Assembly (NCBI GenBank): GCA_903824965.1
Contig: CAIJYR010000052.1
Coordinates: 1-55,103 of the forward strand
DNA length: 55,103 nt
Source of the DNA: an uncultured Thiotrichales bacterium
Lineage (GTDB): Bacteria; Pseudomonadota; Gammaproteobacteria; CAIRSR01
Direction: 5' to 3'
Under the pieces are notes generated by a model that had not been told where the DNA came from, did not search any database, and saw only the letters and a program-made list of their open reading frames with translations. Positions 1-8,074 of the stretch are shown here, one piece after another (within the stretch, counting starts at the first letter, position 1; every line of letters begins with the position of its first letter). The position numbers and the translations under genes were made by a program.

Positions 1-204
1 AGTTACCTTGCACAAATAGCGACGCAAAACGCCCTTGTCGGAGCGTTTACAGCTCACGTAGCCGAACTGCCTGAGCGTATCGGCCATCCCCTCGTAGGCG
101 ACATGGCGATCCGTCAGCGTGAACGAAACGGGATCGCTGCCCGACACGAAGGCTTGTACCTGTGTCAGCGTCTGTAGTCTTTGGGTATGTAGGGTCACGA
201 TCAT
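1..204 (-). CDS. partial transposase/integrase-like N-terminal fragment (runs off window edge)
   Basis: Frame from ATG at 204 reads MIVTLHTQRLQTLTQVQAFVSGSDPVSFTLTDRHVAYEGMADTLRQFGYVSCKRSDKGVLRRYLCKVT without stops to position 1. The '..DKGxxRRYLxKVT' pattern resembles N-termini of some IS481/rve-type transposases. Family recognised by eye only. Confidence 0.45.
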   Translation of the reverse strand, partial: MIVTLHTQRLQTLTQVQAFVSGSDPVSFTLTDRHVAYEGMADTLRQFGYVSCKRSDKGVLRRYLCKVT

Positions 205-341
205 GTATCCATGATCCCAACTCTCGCACCTCCAGGCTCACCTCACGCTGGAAACACACCCTCTCGTTCAGGCTCATCTCACATTGGACAAGGCTCTGTG
301 TGGCTTTCTCTCACACGATACGCTATGCTGATCATGTTTAT

Positions 342-427
342 GCCCGGGTGGCGGAATCGGTAGACGCAGCGGACTTAAAATCCGCCGGCCTCAAGCCGTA
401 CCGGTTCAAATCCGGTCTCGGGCACCA
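342..427 (+). tRNA. tRNA-Leu (anticodon TAA)
   Basis: gcccgggtggcggaatcggtagacgcagcggacttaaaatccgccggcctcaagccgtaccggttcaaatccggtctcgggcacca: acceptor stem GCCCGGG/CTCGGGC, anticodon stem GCGGA/TCCGC with loop CTTAAAA, long class II variable arm, GGTTCAAATCC T-arm, encoded CCA. Confidence 0.95.
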
Positions 428-570
428 ATCGATGATACAGATTGATACTCTCCGTGTAAAAATCGTTTCAAATCCTACGCAGTACAGAATACCCTGAAAC
501 AAAATTGATGCCACAAGTATCAAAAGTGTAGCCTGTATTACGCAGAAATTACACACGAGATTACGCACAA

Positions 571-863
571 GTGGCGTCTATCATCCGGCATTCCAAAGGC
601 TACCGCGTACACGCCTACGTCCACGGCGTGCGGGACTCCGGCACGTTCCGCACCAAGCGCGAAGCGAGGCGTGTGGTACTCGGCACCAACGATGCACCAT
701 TGGGCAATGAGCGGCGCGACCATCCACTGAAGTGAAGGACGATTGGGCCAATCACTGCGAGTGCCACATTGGCGGCGATTTGCTGCTGATCTATTGGGTG
801 GAGGACAGTACCATTCTGAAGTTGATTCGACGACTTGTCCCTGATGGGGGAGACAATCAGTAA
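571..863 (+). pseudogene. decayed integrase N-terminus joined to a frameshifted YafQ/RelE-type toxin remnant
   Basis: Frame 1: MASIIRHSKGYRVHAYVHGVRDSGTFRTKREARRVVLGTNDAPLGNERRDHPLK* (phage integrase arm-binding-like start 'GvRdSGTFrTKrEA', then YafQ-like 'RDHPLK'). Shifted frame from 738: DDWANHCECHIGGDLLLIYWVEDSTILKLIRR, YafQ-like '..W..ecHI..DlLLIY'. Located about 140 bp past the tRNA 3' end. Confidence 0.6.
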
Positions 864-3800
864 TTCTCACGAAGGTAAACAGGTCCAGGCCCCGATCGGT
901 TGTTGTTATAAATACCGAAGGTGGCACGACAAACCGGATCACTGCTCCATGGATAGATACTATACCAATTTCCACGTAAATAACTCAGGTTCGCACCCAC
1001 CAGATTGGTCAGTTGATCGGGTGCGGGGCTATTCGTTGTACTCGTTGTACCCAAATCGACCACCAGATCGACGCTTCCCTCATAATAGATTCCGCCACTT
1101 GGCGTAGGTGGTGTTAAGGTGATAGTGCCACCCCCACCACTGCTACTCGTATTGATGGCAGTTAAATGGCTGCTGTTCATATTCGTTGTGGTGAGACCAA
1201 ACTGATCATTGGTCAACCCGATATTTGCCGTTGTGAAGGTACTGCATTTGTCGTCTGTATTAGACACAAACGTAGTGCCATTCCAGTATTGGAATTGATA
1301 GGGGATGGACAAATTGGCGATGTCTGTACCATAGGTATTGCCCAACCATAGGATCCCGAATCGCATGGCGGTCGTTCCAATGAGTGTACTGGTTGCACTA
1401 ATCGTTTCACCGTCTGTATAGGAAGGTACTGCATAGATCGAGAACGAAGGAAACGAACCTTGTGGTGCGCTAGGTCGATTATAATTGCCGGATGCGGTAA
1501 TGTTCGCAACCCCCTTAGACCAGGTTCCCGTAGGAAGCGCAGTACCTGTAGTGAGCGTTGAAGTCCCGCCGTTCGTGACACTAAAACCGTAATTGCTCCA
1601 TGAGGTGGTACCAAACCCTGCGGCAAATTTGCTTGGATCATAATTGATCGTGGTTTGTCCAATGCCATTTACCGCTGACATCGTAAAACCCATCGTGAAA
1701 TCCTGGCCCATGTAGGTATAAGGTACTGTGCCCGCGCTACAACCGGAGATAAGCTGTGGGGACGTTATTGTAAAATGATCCGGAATAAAACGTCCCAATC
1801 CCAGGATCGGTGAACCAAACATGCAGCCGTACATGCCATTGGTGTGTGTATTGCTGAAATCTGGTGTACACTCAGGGTTGGGTTTTGTTGCATCCACAGC
1901 GGTGAATCCGTCATCATAGACCGCGTTTGCAGCCATGCTTAGGTTGCCAGCATCGAAGTAATTTAAAGAAGCAGTCGCAACCCCTGAAGAGTTGGCTGTT
2001 GTGAAACCGGCAGAACTGATTGCACCCAGAGTCTGGGTGTTTGGCGTTCCTACAGAGATCATTGAGCTACCTGAGGTTAGATTGAATTTGGGTGTTCCGT
2101 CATACCCGGCGATCGCAGTGGCGGTAATGGTCGGCAATTCCGTACCTGCCTTGAATACGGGCGTACCTGTTGTGCTGGTGGCATTGGTCGCTGTCGTTGT
2201 CAACGTGAATTGTGATGGGCGAATGGCAAAATTATCCGAAGAACAGGCATACTGATTACTTCCATAGGTGAGTCGTATCCTTGCGTTGCGTACTGCATTT
2301 GCATCACTGAAGGAAACAGTTCTACGCTGTCCGGCTGAAAATGACGATGAGGTCGTTGTTGATACCAGGGATGCATAACTAGAACAGGTTCCCGTACTCG
2401 CGTCTACAATCTCATATTTTGTCACTGTTTGCGATGTGTTGAACAATGACAATACATCCAGAGTAAAAGAAACACCCGCTAATTTTGTATAAATGGGCGT
2501 GTACGCATTGGCACCCACCTCGATGATGTCAAAAGCACAAATGCTGTACGTGATCGCAGCCGTACAAGAAACTTGTGTGCCAGCATTATTATAACAAAGC
2601 GTTGGATTTACGGCGAGGGGACTGACGGCCGTCGCCCCGATACTCACCGTTTCTGCTGTCGTATCTGAGAGTGTGAGCGTGGCTTGTCCATTGGTGATGG
2701 TGAGTGGACTGGAAGATGACCAAGTCGCATGACCCGTGGTGGATAGGGTGACGTTCACAGGAGCCAAATATAAACTAGAACAATCCGTATTCGCGCAGGC
2801 TTTGATGACGATAGAGGCTGGGTTCGCTGTACAGGCGCTACCAGGCTGAACAATGGCAATGTGATCCAACGTGATGGTTCGGGCACCTAGAATGCTGCAC
2901 ACCGTTAGGTTGCCTACTTGGTGATAATTTGTGGAGCCTCCAGAGGCAGCCGTGAATGAGAGAAGCCAGTTGGTTGGAACAGGATCTTGACTGTTCAAAG
3001 GATCGAGTGCATCAATCGCACTACCGCAACCAGAAATATTGCTTGCTGGACAACCGAGGAGGGTTGTATAACTAGAACCGCCAGTGGTGGTATCACGTTC
3101 TACAGAAACATAGGCGTTGATACCATTCAAATGGTTGACTGTAATACGGTAATGGTACGGCGGATTGGCATTCTGGTTTGCTGTGCCATCGATAATGGGT
3201 GTGAGTGAATTCGTGCCTGCTAGAAAGCGATACCCAGACATACCCGATCCAGATCCACGCATCGATACTGACTCAGGGACGCGCGTGCTCCCATTGTAGC
3301 CATATTGCGTTTGACCGTAGTAACGCCCTTCGGTGGCTGTAGAGTAGTTCCCGTATTCGTCCAATGCCACGCCCAACCAACCACCCGCAAAACCAGGACA
3401 ACCGCCTGTGTTTGTACAATCCGATCCAGGATTGCTTTTTTGTGCAAAGCCCATCGAGCCACCAAAAGCACCTGCTACTGGCGGTACCGAAGCATCGGAA
3501 AGAATAATCCCAATGCCATCCGCACCCGTACCACCATACGCAAAGGCATCGAAATCAATTGATACCTGATTGCCTGCACCAGGAAAGGTCGTGAGAAGGG
3601 TTGCCCAGGTAGCCTCGGCGCCATTGGTGTCTGTGAGTTGTAACCGTTGTGTCGTATTGACCGTTACAATCTGTGGTGTCCAGGCCCCATATTGTTTTCC
3701 AACAGACCAGTTGGCACCTGGCACACCATTGGCACGAGCAAAAGTATCGTGAAAACAGTTATTGATCGATTGACCGATGACAAAATCTCCGAAACCTGCC

Positions 3801-4861
3801 ATGCCCGCGATGTTGGCAATACTGGTCGAGGTACTGGAGGTTGCAGAAGGGGTGATCAGAAACGTCCAGTTGCTGTTGATATATTGATCTGCTAAGAAGC
3901 TCGATGGGTTCGATCCTGTGTCCACATCACTGGATGCAAAAACAAACGTTGCGTTGTAGTTGTTCACATTGCTTGTGGTAAGCGTATCGCCCGTTGCAAA
4001 CAGTGTCCAGTACCGATTCACGTTATGGTTTGTATCGATCTGCGAACTGGCGATTTGTGGATGTGCACTGCCTGTGGTACTTCCTGTGAGTGTCCCACCA
4101 CTGGTAGACGTGATTGTAAGCGTGATCGGTGCATAGGTTGTTCCAGTTCCGACAGGATAGGTACAGGTCGCCGTACCCGCAGCGAAAGTCAATTGCAAGT
4201 TCCCCACAACAAACCCAGTTGTGCGACTGAGGGCGCTTGTACAAGTCCCTGTGATTGCCAGGAGATAAGTGCTTGTGGTAATCGTATTCGCTCCCAGCGT
4301 CAACACACCACTCACGGTCATGTTACCACCCAGGGTGACACCATTCGTATTGCTGATGGTCACATTCGTAAAAGAAGCGGCGCTGCTTGTGCTTTGTGCT
4401 ACCGTACCATTGAATGTCCAGGTGCCAGAACCTTCTGTGAAAGTCCCACTGTTTGAGAAAGTACCACTGAGAGAAACGCTTCCACCATTGCCTGTATAGG
4501 TTCCCCCGTTGGTAAAAGATCCGTAGGAATCCGCGCCCGTAGAACTGGCCGTAAAGGTACCGCTGTTCGTGAGGCTCCCGGTTGTGAGACTGTATTTCGT
4601 ACCGCCGTTGGTTTCGTTCAGTGTACTGCCTGTGTTCACGGTCAGGGACGCTACCGTGGGACTCGTATCCAAGGTGATGTTATTGGCGATGATCACCGTG
4701 TCGCCGGAGGAGGGTACTGCGCCACAGTTCCATCGATTTGCCGTATTCCAGGTGCCGTTGCTTTTGCTGGTGCAAGTCAGCGCCCACACCTCGCTGCACG
4801 CCATCGCAGCCAGCAGCCCTGTGATAAAGTACAAGATGGGTATGATCCAATGACGTTTCAT
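857..4861 (-). CDS. mshQ: MSHA biogenesis protein MshQ-like, DUF6701-type, large secreted Ser/Thr-rich protein
   Basis: About 1334 aa from MKRHWIIPILYFITGLLAAMACSEVWA (signal peptide); C-terminal 'LGLGRFIPDHFTI' typical of MshQ/DUF6701; other msh genes at 13.8-17 kb. Start moved from ORF-track 4969 to ATG at 4861. Confidence 0.75.
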   Translation of the reverse strand: MKRHWIIPILYFITGLLAAMACSEVWALTCTSKSNGTWNTANRWNCGAVPSSGDTVIIANNITLDTSPTVASLTVNTGSTLNETNGGTKYSLTTGSLTNSGTFTASSTGADSYGSFTNGGTYTGNGGSVSLSGTFSNSGTFTEGSGTWTFNGTVAQSTSSAASFTNVTISNTNGVTLGGNMTVSGVLTLGANTITTSTYLLAITGTCTSALSRTTGFVVGNLQLTFAAGTATCTYPVGTGTTYAPITLTITSTSGGTLTGSTTGSAHPQIASSQIDTNHNVNRYWTLFATGDTLTTSNVNNYNATFVFASSDVDTGSNPSSFLADQYINSNWTFLITPSATSSTSTSIANIAGMAGFGDFVIGQSINNCFHDTFARANGVPGANWSVGKQYGAWTPQIVTVNTTQRLQLTDTNGAEATWATLLTTFPGAGNQVSIDFDAFAYGGTGADGIGIILSDASVPPVAGAFGGSMGFAQKSNPGSDCTNTGGCPGFAGGWLGVALDEYGNYSTATEGRYYGQTQYGYNGSTRVPESVSMRGSGSGMSGYRFLAGTNSLTPIIDGTANQNANPPYHYRITVNHLNGINAYVSVERDTTTGGSSYTTLLGCPASNISGCGSAIDALDPLNSQDPVPTNWLLSFTAASGGSTNYHQVGNLTVCSILGARTITLDHIAIVQPGSACTANPASIVIKACANTDCSSLYLAPVNVTLSTTGHATWSSSSPLTITNGQATLTLSDTTAETVSIGATAVSPLAVNPTLCYNNAGTQVSCTAAITYSICAFDIIEVGANAYTPIYTKLAGVSFTLDVLSLFNTSQTVTKYEIVDASTGTCSSYASLVSTTTSSSFSAGQRRTVSFSDANAVRNARIRLTYGSNQYACSSDNFAIRPSQFTLTTTATNATSTTGTPVFKAGTELPTITATAIAGYDGTPKFNLTSGSSMISVGTPNTQTLGAISSAGFTTANSSGVATASLNYFDAGNLSMAANAVYDDGFTAVDATKPNPECTPDFSNTHTNGMYGCMFGSPILGLGRFIPDHFTITSPQLISGCSAGTVPYTYMGQDFTMGFTMSAVNGIGQTTINYDPSKFAAGFGTTSWSNYGFSVTNGGTSTLTTGTALPTGTWSKGVANITASGNYNRPSAPQGSFPSFSIYAVPSYTDGETISATSTLIGTTAMRFGILWLGNTYGTDIANLSIPYQFQYWNGTTFVSNTDDKCSTFTTANIGLTNDQFGLTTTNMNSSHLTAINTSSSGGGGTITLTPPTPSGGIYYEGSVDLVVDLGTTSTTNSPAPDQLTNLVGANLSYLRGNWYSIYPWSSDPVCRATFGIYNNNRSGPGPVYLRENY

Positions 4862-4877
4862 AACAGGAGACCTGCGG

Positions 4878-5948
4878 GTGATGAGGCAACGATGGTTCCT
4901 TTCCGTGTTGGTTGCTATTCTAGCAACTCCCGTGCTGGCGGTGCCGATCGAGGGCACTTTTACGGCCACTCGATCTTGTCCGGCCTACGTTTCCAAGAAC
5001 AAACAGACCAACCCAGACAGTGTCCAAAGCGTGTCCGGAACGATCTATCCCTTGCTGGAGGCGAACCAGGCGGTGAACCCTACCTGGTATCGGGTACGCA
5101 TCCAGGGCGTACAACCTCCAGAGCGATGGATCGATGTGCAGTGTGGCACGGTGAGCACGGGGAACCGCTCTACAAGGGCACCCGGTAGCACCCCAATCGT
5201 GGGGAATCGCTCCACAAGCACACCCAGTAGCACTACGATCACTGCCGGTAGTACCCCAAGCGCCGGAAACGGTGATTGTCATAAGGCTGGATTGGCGGAT
5301 GGGTATGTGCTGGCGGTAAGCTGGCAACCTGCCTTCTGCGAAGTACGCCACGGCACACCAGAATGCAATGCCATGACCCCCCAAGCGTGGGCGGCACACA
5401 ACTTTACCCTACACGGTCTTTGGCCAAACCGTGCCCAGTGCGGAACCGAGTACGATTTCTGCGGACAAGCCTCTGGGCCGAGGGCTTTCTGTACCTATCC
5501 GTCCCTGCCAATCTCGCCCCCCGTAGAACAGGCACTCGAACAGGTGATGCCGAGTGCTGCCGCTGGTTCTTGTCTCCAACGCTACGAATGGTACAAGCAC
5601 GGGACTTGTCAGACAACCTGGAACGTAGACACGTATTTTACCCTTGCTACCACGCTCACACGCCAATTCAATGAAGCTGGCATCTGTGCCTTTGTGACGC
5701 GATCAACGGGTGCGACCGTGGCAACACAGGATTTCCTGAAGGAGATCGACCGCGTCTTGGGGGCTGGTGCCCACGAACGCATGAAATTGACTTGCCATGA
5801 CGGAAACCTAACGGATATTTTCATCGCCTTACCTGCCACTTTGCCCACAACGGCACCATCCCTCCGAACGTTGATCCAACAAGCCAAGTCGGATTTCCGA
5901 TCCAACTGTGGTACAACCTTCAGGGTCGATTCGGTGGATCAGAAATAA
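4878..5948 (+). CDS. secreted ribonuclease T2 family protein
   Basis: CAS motifs FTLHGLWP and EWYKHGTC; signal peptide; N-terminal Cys-containing domain and Ser/Thr/Pro linker. Confidence 0.9.
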   Translation: MMRQRWFLSVLVAILATPVLAVPIEGTFTATRSCPAYVSKNKQTNPDSVQSVSGTIYPLLEANQAVNPTWYRVRIQGVQPPERWIDVQCGTVSTGNRSTRAPGSTPIVGNRSTSTPSSTTITAGSTPSAGNGDCHKAGLADGYVLAVSWQPAFCEVRHGTPECNAMTPQAWAAHNFTLHGLWPNRAQCGTEYDFCGQASGPRAFCTYPSLPISPPVEQALEQVMPSAAAGSCLQRYEWYKHGTCQTTWNVDTYFTLATTLTRQFNEAGICAFVTRSTGATVATQDFLKEIDRVLGAGAHERMKLTCHDGNLTDIFIALPATLPTTAPSLRTLIQQAKSDFRSNCGTTFRVDSVDQK

Positions 5949-5972
5949 GGTATCCTTTGACTTTGGATTAAA

Positions 5973-6084
5973 CCCCTTCCCCTCCAGGGGGAAGGGGCTG
6001 GGGGATGGAGTGGTTTGATCTTGATCTTTATCTTAATTTCTTGATCTTGAAAAAACAAGTCAAGACCAGCCCCCTTTCTTTTTT
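5973..6084 (+). terminator. hairpin CCCCTTCCCC/GGGGAAGGGG plus candidate terminator CCAGCCCCCTTTC-TTTTTT with an alternative pairing partner
   Basis: 10-bp stem 5973-5982/5988-5997. 5991-6001 (GAAGGGGCTGG) can alternatively pair with 6066-6078 (CCAGCCCCCTTTC), followed by T6. Confidence 0.5.
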
Positions 6085-6163
6085 AGTACAAAGTCAAGGT
6101 CTTGTATCTTCAGGCTATCTGCCTGAATAGTTAGAAAAGATAAAATCACATTCGGAGAGTTGT

Positions 6164-7309
6164 ATGAAAATCAAATCGTTTATCATCGTTGGCTTGTTTG
6201 GACGTAAGGATACCATACACATGGATTTTAATGATGACATAAACATCATTACGGGGCGTAATGGATCCGGTAAAACAACCGTATTAAAACTGCTCTGGTT
6301 TATTCTCAGTGGAAATATTTCTCTTGCGCTTAAAGAGATTATCTTTAAGAAAGTCACTCTCGTAACCACGGAGTATGAATTCATCATTGGCCGTACTGCA
6401 CTTCGCACATGCAGAATCGAGTGGACACCCACAGGCGGTGATTTGCACACATTCACATCTTCAATAAATGAGCATGGTGATATTATAGGTAAAGATAAGC
6501 AACGGGAGTTCTCGTCTGTCTTTGAGTCTGGGTTGTCTGTCTTTGAGTCTGGGTTGTCTGTCTTTTTTCCTACATTTCGCAGGATAGAGGGTGGTTTCTC
6601 AATACCATCGGTTCCATATAGTGATACAAGAATATCGTTTAGATCGTTTGGCGCAAGTGGGATTTCAAATGCATTGATAGAAATTTCAGAAAGACTAACA
6701 AATAAGAATCATGTATTCGTGACCTCCTTGAGTACTGCGGATATAGTTTCGCTACTCATGAGTCAGCACACAGATTTATCAGAGAAACGTAATAGACTCC
6801 AAGAACAAGTTTCTAAAAGCATCATCGAGAAAATAAAGGCGTTCAGCTCAAATGAATTGGATGCGCAAAAAGAACCTGCCATGGTTCTGATAGACGAGAT
6901 ACGCATTCAAATTGAGAATCTAGAGAAATCTAGCGAAGGCGTCATGAAACCACTTGAAGTGATGCGCACATTGGTGATGAGATTCCTGAGATACCCAGGC
7001 ATCCAACTTGGTAAGGATATCACCTTCGGTGATGCTGTTGGAGCCATCCATTCAGATGCTCTTTCTGCTGGCGAGAAACAAATGTTAAGCTTCATTGCAT
7101 ACAATGCCTGCTACAAAGACGCCATCATCATTATCGACGAGCCAGAGTTGAGTCTGCATGTCGATTGGCAGCGACTATTATTCCCAACGCTACTCTCTCA
7201 ACATGCTTCTAACCAGTTTGTGGTTGCAACACACTCGCCTTTTATTTATAGCAAGTATCCAGATAAGGAGTTGCAGATTGATTCAGAGCGTGGTGATGAA
7301 GGGGAATAA
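6164..7309 (+). CDS. AAA ATPase (AAA15/AriA-like), putative anti-phage defence component
   Basis: Walker A GRNGSGKTT, signature LSAGEKQM, Walker B IIIIDEPELSLH, H-loop ATHSP; followed 6 bp later by a DUF4435-like gene. Confidence 0.85.
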   Translation: MKIKSFIIVGLFGRKDTIHMDFNDDINIITGRNGSGKTTVLKLLWFILSGNISLALKEIIFKKVTLVTTEYEFIIGRTALRTCRIEWTPTGGDLHTFTSSINEHGDIIGKDKQREFSSVFESGLSVFESGLSVFFPTFRRIEGGFSIPSVPYSDTRISFRSFGASGISNALIEISERLTNKNHVFVTSLSTADIVSLLMSQHTDLSEKRNRLQEQVSKSIIEKIKAFSSNELDAQKEPAMVLIDEIRIQIENLEKSSEGVMKPLEVMRTLVMRFLRYPGIQLGKDITFGDAVGAIHSDALSAGEKQMLSFIAYNACYKDAIIIIDEPELSLHVDWQRLLFPTLLSQHASNQFVVATHSPFIYSKYPDKELQIDSERGDEGE

Positions 7310-7315
7310 ATAACC

Positions 7316-8074
7316 ATGACAAGCGCATCCAGAAACCCTGCCACAGTCGATGAGATAGTAGCCACACTAAAGAAAACGTCGATACCAACGATCATCGTCG
7401 AAGGAAAAGAAGATATGATCGTTTATCGTCGGATAGAAGATCGACTTTCTCATCTGGAAGTGGATTTCTTAGCCGTTGGTGGCAGGGACAAGGTGCTAGA
7501 TATATTTGCACGCAGGTCTGAGATCCCAAAGTCAGTCAAAGTTGCATTTGTGGCAGACCAAGACGTTTGGGTGATGAAAGAGGAGATTCCTGATCTATTC
7601 CGAGATCCTCTGCTGATTTTTACATCCGGTTATTCAATTGAAAATGATATGTACGTAGATGGTGCGCTGTGGGAGTTGCTTTACGGGAATGAGTGTGACG
7701 AATACTCTCAGGAACGTGAAGCATTCATCGAATGGTACGCACTGGCGTTGAGTCGCCATATCGTAGACATGAACCATACTATTTCTCTACATCCTGATCA
7801 TGTACTGAAGCAAGCTCAACGTCCTGCATTGCTTGCTTTGCTACCTAATGAAACTTACCCGACGGCTTTACAAGAAAGAATCAGCAATGACTATCAGCGA
7901 CTGCTCAGAGGCAAGTCGCTCCTTAAGTTGCTTGTCAGACAGCTCAGTCACAAGGATCGAGATCCGCGTCATTCAACGAGGTCTTTGTTAGATCATGCTG
8001 CTGTTCGATTCGGCCCGAATCTGAGGGCAATCATGGAACGGATAGAAATGCTATTTCCGAGCGTACCCCTATGA
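7316..8074 (+). CDS. DUF4435/TOPRIM-like protein (AriB-like), putative defence effector
   Basis: TOPRIM-like 'IIVEGKEDMIVYRRI', 'VAFVADQDVW', and 'FTSGYSIENDMYV' resembling the DUF4435 'YSIEN' motif; operonic with AAA ATPase. Confidence 0.7.
   Translation: MTSASRNPATVDEIVATLKKTSIPTIIVEGKEDMIVYRRIEDRLSHLEVDFLAVGGRDKVLDIFARRSEIPKSVKVAFVADQDVWVMKEEIPDLFRDPLLIFTSGYSIENDMYVDGALWELLYGNECDEYSQEREAFIEWYALALSRHIVDMNHTISLHPDHVLKQAQRPALLALLPNETYPTALQERISNDYQRLLRGKSLLKLLVRQLSHKDRDPRHSTRSLLDHAAVRFGPNLRAIMERIEMLFPSVPL

Noticed and set aside
5952-6105. MITE bounded by imperfect inverted repeats CCTTTGACTTTG / CAAAGTCAAGG
   Set aside because: The repeats are short and imperfect, no target site duplication was seen, and the region is better explained as terminator/hairpin structure.
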